A stretch of DNA of 64,000 nt. It comes from Calendula officinalis. Lineage: Eukaryota > Streptophyta > Magnoliopsida > Asterales > Asteraceae. The notes below the pieces were generated by a model, which was not told the origin of the DNA, ran no database searches, and saw nothing but the letters and a program-made list of their open reading frames with translations. The position numbers and the translations under genes were made by a program. This document shows positions 59,790-64,000 of the stretch, piece by piece. Every line of letters starts with the position of its first letter. Position 1 is the stretch's first letter. The stretch is from assembly GCA_963853835.1 (NCBI GenBank), contig OY970823.1, positions 61,389,845-61,453,844 of the forward strand. The letters run 5' to 3'.

Positions 59790-60530
59790 ATTCAAGAAAC
59801 AACCAATATGGATAAAATATCTACAATTTGAGCAATGATATAACCAGTCGGTTTGCATAATTATTTGCTGCAGAACTCGCAGGTGAATCGATACTTGTAG
59901 AACTTTTCCGGGAGCGAGAAAACAAGATCAAGCGGGTGATGATGGTGCAGTGGTAGATCGACGGTTGGGGTTAACGAAGCACATGTCTTATGGATCCAAA
60001 AGTCACAATTATCACATTGATAGAATAAGTCTTTCTTTTCAGTTTTGCAAGCATTACAAAGAAATGAAGCTTGTCTTAACTGGAGAGTTAAAGTATGTTG
60101 TGGGTGGCCTTCATGTTCAAACTTTATTGCGGCCTCTTCTTTGAGTTCACTAGTAGCAAGATTCTGAGCTATATCAACGAGAGCACATTTCAAACAAATA
60201 AAAAAATTGCATTCTGAATCTGAACACATATAACACATCTCCTTATCGAGTTTCTTGTCACACACTTGACATTGCATGCAAAAATAAACAATCATACACG
60301 TAAGAAAAGAGCAAAGTGTGAAATGGATGGAGAGAGTAGATTAAATGCTCCTTTACTTGTGCACACGTTTTATGCCTGAACAAACGGCACGGAACGCAAC
60401 CGTACACACGGCCATCCGTTATTGGCTCACCACACAAGTGACAATCGACGGATATGCCGATAAGCGACTCCCAATTTTCAATGAGCTCTAACGGATGGTG
60501 GTGGTAGCCAAGAAGCAACACCTCTCCCAT
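59790..60530 (-). pseudogene. DC1-domain protein gene, frameshifted
   Basis: The first part starts at 60530: MGEVLLLGYHHHPLELIENW, then CHLCGEPITDGRVYGC and HKTCAQVKEHL. A frameshift near 60300 is needed to reach CQVCDKKLDKEMCYMC, CLKCALVD, HTLTLQL, FLCNACKTEKKDLFYQC and CEFCSK. A second shift at about 59865 leads to QTDWLYHCSNCRYFIHIGC, after which similarity stops. All C-x2-C pairs of several DC1 units are present, so decay seems recent. It is related to the neighbour at 57103-58140; both lie on the same strand, about 1.7 kb apart, as a tandem pair. Confidence 0.7.
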
Positions 60531-60720
60531 TTTCTCTCTTGTTATCTTAATTGGACCTTGATTAAATTCAATGGCAAATTAATTAAACCCGATGTTTAAG
60601 TAGACCAAGGGAATTAAGGCATAATTAGCATGCGTGTACGTGCATCATACCTAAAGTTAACTTGCAAAATGAGTCACGTACAGAATAACCTTTATTATAG
60701 TTTATAGTTTATACTACATA

Positions 60721-61003
60721 CTTCCTCCGTCTCACAAAAAACTTCTCATTTGACTTGGGCATATGTTTTTAGGAGATAGTTGGTGATAGGGTATTTGGTA
60801 ATAAATTTGATTAAAATATAGGATTAGTTTAGAGATTGACATAAAGTTGGTGGGAAAAAATTTAAAAAAATGATAAAAAATGACATAAAGTTAATGAGAT
60901 AATATTAATTTATTAAGTGGGTCCCTCCAATTCTCAAATGAGAAGTTTTTTTTGGGACAAAATTTTTTGGTGAAATAAGAAGTTTTTTGTGGGACGGAGG
61001 GAG
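60721..61003. mobile_element. Stowaway-type MITE
   Basis: TA on both sides (60719-60720 and 61004-61005). Inverted ends CTTCCTCCGTCTCACAAAAA and TTTTTTGTGGGACGGAGGGAG. Length 283 bases. Same family as 56554-56806. Confidence 0.85.
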
Positions 61004-61005
61004 TA

Positions 61006-61682
61006 TTCATAGTAATTATTTTCAAGATAATTCTTAATTTTTGTATAATTTAAAAGGATAAATCTCAATTATTGATCAATAAAAATTAATGGCCAACATT
61101 TATCACATATTTTATACATTATCTGGGTATCCGAAAACCTCATGCCACCGCCAACCGCTTTCAGTCACATGTGATTGTGTATTAAATCACATGTGATTGC
61201 ACACCGCCAACCACCATCACCCGGCCACCAACCTCTGTCAGCCACCGTTTCCACCACCGACAAGCCCCCCAGCCCCTGATTGCGGCAGTGGTCAACGAGG
61301 GTAGTGTCCGACGATGGTGGTTGTAGCCGGTGGTGGTTGTGGTTATGTAATTAATCACATTTGATTTAATGATAGTGGTTGTTAAAGAATTGATCTTGAC
61401 CATTTAACTTTATTTTTTTCAATAATAAGATTTATTCCTTAAAGTGGACTTCCTAAAATACAACTTTATGATTCTTTCATATGAAATTTTAGAAGAAAAC
61501 CAAACTTATGAATCGTAATTCGTCGGCCATCATAATCTACTAGACACCCCTCACCACAAACAGCCGTAACTCCGTAAAGCACCTTTTCGGATCCTGGTCG
61601 CCAGTATTCACATCCCAAAATCTAGGGTTTCAAATTTCAATCTACTAATCGTTTCTGATTTCACCGTTACTGAACATCAACA
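61006..61682. other. PRA1 upstream region
   Basis: 61150-61370 is GC-richer, with ACCACC/GGTGGT words in both orientations and ATCACATGTGATT near 61172-61196; perhaps an old MITE. 61560-61682 is the PRA1 leader. No TATA box is obvious. Confidence 0.35.
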
Positions 61683-62274
61683 ATGTCCAACATCTCAAAC
61701 GTCGGTTACGGCGGAATCCCTAGAAGCACCGCCACCACCACCTCCACCGCCCCGCCTACCTCTCCTTCCACATTCTTCGATCAGGCGAGGTTGCACACGG
61801 AGAACTTCGTCGCCAAACGCCGTCCATGGCGAGACTTTTTCGATTACTCGGCCGTCTGTCGACCGATCAGCTACGAGGACGCCATGTCTCGAATTAGACA
61901 GAATCTGAACTATTTCAGAGCCAATTACGCCATGGTGATGCTAGTAATTATCTTCCTCAGCCTCATTTACCATCCGATTTCGATGATTATCTTTCTAATC
62001 GTGTTCGTTTTTCCTTTACTTCTTTCGCGATGCTCGTAGTCCTATAATGATTTTTAACCGCGTTGTTGACGATCGCGTTGTACTAATCGGTCTGAGCTTG
62101 TTAACGATTTTTGCTTTGGCTTTTACTAACGTCGGAATGAATGTGTTGGTTTCGTTGATTATTGTGGTCGCTGTTGTGGGATTACACGCAGCGTTTAGGA
62201 GTCCAGATGACTTGTTTCTCGATGAACAAGAAGCTGCAGAAGGCGGGTTGCTTTCAGTTGTTGGTACTTGGTAG
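61683..62274 (+). CDS. PRA1-family (prenylated Rab acceptor) protein, with an internal frameshift
   Basis: PRA1 proteins are small ER/Golgi membrane proteins that act in Rab-dependent vesicle traffic. The first frame (61683-62039) gives [11 protein letters not shown], a Thr/Pro-rich N terminus, [16 protein letters not shown], then [20 protein letters not shown] and a hydrophobic hairpin. It then runs into a stop at 62037. The rest of the domain is in another frame, from about 62005: [21 protein letters not shown], a second hydrophobic hairpin, and the conserved ending [22 protein letters not shown] at 62274. The normal FVxWFFLYF motif has lost a few bases near 62005. There is no plausible intron at that point. 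Either the gene is a recent pseudogene, or the sequence has an error. The truncated 118-residue product would lack the second hairpin. Confidence 0.8.
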
Positions 62275-63267
62275 TGATTCTTAGGTACGACCAACTTCCA
62301 GCTTAAGGTGATCCTACTGAGAAAAAGGTCCTGCTAATTCTGCATTTCTGAAATGGTTTGTTGGTTGTATTATATGAAATGTTCGATGAATACATGGGCC
62401 GTGTGTTGTATAATTATTCAGGGAATATGTCAATTTCATGTTGTTTTCTTTCTACTTTCAATACCTGCTGAAGACGGAAGAAGTTAAAGAACCATTAAAT
62501 CCCTGTTGAAGTTTCATTCTTATGAGTTATGAATTGATTGGAGCATTCTTTGTATGTTGATAGAACACTTTACTGATGCTTTCATGCCATTTTTTGTTGA
62601 TCAAACGTTTTTTATCGGGTCTTTTTAATTTGATAGCATAGGTGTTACAAGTAGATGATGCTTAAAGTTTGTATTTTTTGGATATGTTTGGGAAAACTTA
62701 TTTAAGGGGCTTTTGAGCTTATTAACTTAATAAGTGAAAATAAACTTGAATTTTCAAGTTTACTTAAACTTATTAACTTAATAAGTGAAAATAAACTTGA
62801 ATTTTCAAGTTTACTTAAGCTTATTAAGCTTAAAAGCCTTTTATATAATAATTTGGAGAGTTGTATATACAGGAATTTACCCAATATGTGGGTTATGCCA
62901 TATTTACTTATCCAATTTATTTTTATTTTTTTCTGCATTACTATGATATTGCAGAATATTGGCAAAAATGCAAAAAAAATCGATAAGGATCAATTTACTC
63001 GGGGAAAAAATAGCTAATTCGTAAAAGAAACCAATGGGCATGTTAGTTTTTTTAACCAATTTGGTTTTATTATCTTGAATGACATTATACAAGGACATAC
63101 CCACGATGTTAAATTGGTCCAATGGGTATCCAATTGTGGGTTTCTATGTTTTAACTTGAATTAACATACGTACCACAGTTTTGTTTCTATGTTTTAATTT
63201 GAATTACTTATAACATTCACTTCTTTGAAGAAAATCAACTGGGTATGATTGAGACCTCACTTTTTTC
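62275..63267. other. PRA1 3' flank and repeats
   Basis: Contains the PRA1 3' UTR. A 51-base unit starting CTTATTAACTTAATAAG is tandemly duplicated at 62718-62819, inside a segment with inverted ends GGCTTTTGAGCTTATTAA (from 62709) and TTATTAAGCTTAAAAGCC (to 62838), probably a small MITE. No gene is seen. Confidence 0.5.
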
Positions 63268-63690
63268 CAAGATTCTAGAAAGCGTAAGGCGTGGCGTGGC
63301 GGCATCATCAAGCCTCAGTCAAGGCGAGCCACGACGGGTCATGGCGTTTTTCAAGGCGTGATTTAAGGCGGCAAATTTTTTATATAATTTATATATATAC
63401 GTATATTAAATTAAATTTTTTTATAGATCTATTGATTTATATAACAATTCATATATAAAGCTCATAAAAAATATTACATCAAATTTTATAATTATGTATT
63501 TTACCATTTTTTTTATAAAAAAAACATTTTTCACAGCCGTCTTAAAAAAAACTCGTCATAAGGCGCGCCTTATCGCGCCTTATCTCACGCCACGCCTAGC
63601 CCAGCCGCCATGTTCTGTTTCATAACGTCGACGCCGCGCCTCACGTCATGGCGACGCCTTGGCGCCGCCATGGCGCGCCTTTTAGAACCT
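63268..63690. mobile_element. GGCG-rich foldback element, copy 2
   Basis: Same orientation and nearly the same sequence as 55020-55438. The decamer CACTTTTTTC flanks it at 63258-63267 and 63691-63700, a target-site duplication in the Mutator-like range. Inverted ends are AAGATTCTAGAAAGCG and GCGCGCCTTTTAGAACCT. Confidence 0.85.
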
Positions 63691-63700
63691 CACTTTTTTC

Positions 63701-64000
63701 TAATGTATATTTATCTATAGTGAGAGGTTTAACTTAGTATGAACTCTGACTAAATCTACATCTATGCCTTTGATTGGCTATGATGAATGATTATAATGAT
63801 CATTTTACCATTTTATTTATTATTATGCAAATTACCAAATCCAAATTATATAATGATCATTTAACTACTTATAACACTCATACTTGAATCAGTAGGTAAG
63901 TTGAATCTATTGATAACAAATGAACTTTCTAAAAACTAACTACCATTTCTAATCCAAGATATGTAGATAAGAGCAATTACAATCAACCACTGTTTCGTCA
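63701..64000. other. Right end of the window, no recognised feature
   Basis: AT-rich DNA without gene, RNA or bounded repeat. Confidence 0.4.

Noticed and set aside
62016..62294. 92-codon minus-strand frame
   Set aside because: Antisense shadow of the second half of the PRA1 gene.
1..64000. A biosynthetic or defence gene cluster
   Set aside because: The genes belong to unrelated cellular processes and have their own promoters; apart from the tandem PAE and DC1 genes there is no functional grouping.

Overview
This is nuclear DNA from a flowering plant, most likely a eudicot. It is AT-rich, the genes have short GT-AG introns, and the intergenic space is full of MITEs, SINEs, a LINE, an LTR and a PIF/Harbinger transposon. 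Repeat style and codon use look to me like the daisy family (Asteraceae), but that is an impression and not a proof. There is no bacterial operon, CRISPR array or viral genome here.

Layout: 1-326 (+) is the 3' end of an AAA-ATPase gene. 465-2369 (-) is a complete seven-exon MOB1 gene. 2740-5946 holds a relic of a cysteine-rich peptide gene, a 5'-truncated LINE and an intact gene for a small secreted six-cysteine peptide (-). 6060-6620 is a SINE cluster. 7171-13409 is one PIF/Harbinger transposon with matching TAA target-site duplications; its dead transposase is split by a solo LTR, and a Helitron-like insertion lies between its two divergent genes. 14843-16644 (+) is a growth-regulating factor gene with a miR396 site. 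17531-18122 (-) is a gene like Arabidopsis cadmium-induced protein AS8. 20710-22370 (+) is an RLCK-VII-type kinase. 23662-26244 (+) is an intronless PPR protein.

28398-30952 and 36392-39093 (+) are two tandem pectin acetylesterase genes with the same twelve-exon structure. 41454-43625 (+) is a RING-H2 E3 ligase gene and 44797-46049 (+) is NAA10. 48078-49551 (-) is a frameshifted cytoplasmic kinase with an unusual C-terminal Ig/A9-like domain. 49.6-57 kb is rearranged: it holds an inverted duplicate of the sequence upstream of the kinase, a duplicate of the NAA10 3' end, an LTR fragment and several MITEs. 57103-60530 (-) holds DC1 (C1-like zinc finger) genes or pseudogenes. 61683-62274 (+) is a PRA1-family gene with a frameshift. 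The rest, to 64000, is repeats.

Most genes are ordinary, independently transcribed housekeeping or regulatory genes; the window is not a pathway cluster. From memory, MOB1, AS8, the PPR protein and pectin acetylesterases lie close together on Arabidopsis chromosome 4 (around At4g19045 to At4g19440), and the PAE-RING pair resembles At5g45280-At5g45290. The gene order here therefore looks like an old conserved block. The unusual content is in the nested transposons, the decayed kinase fusion and the rearranged NAA10/kinase duplicate.
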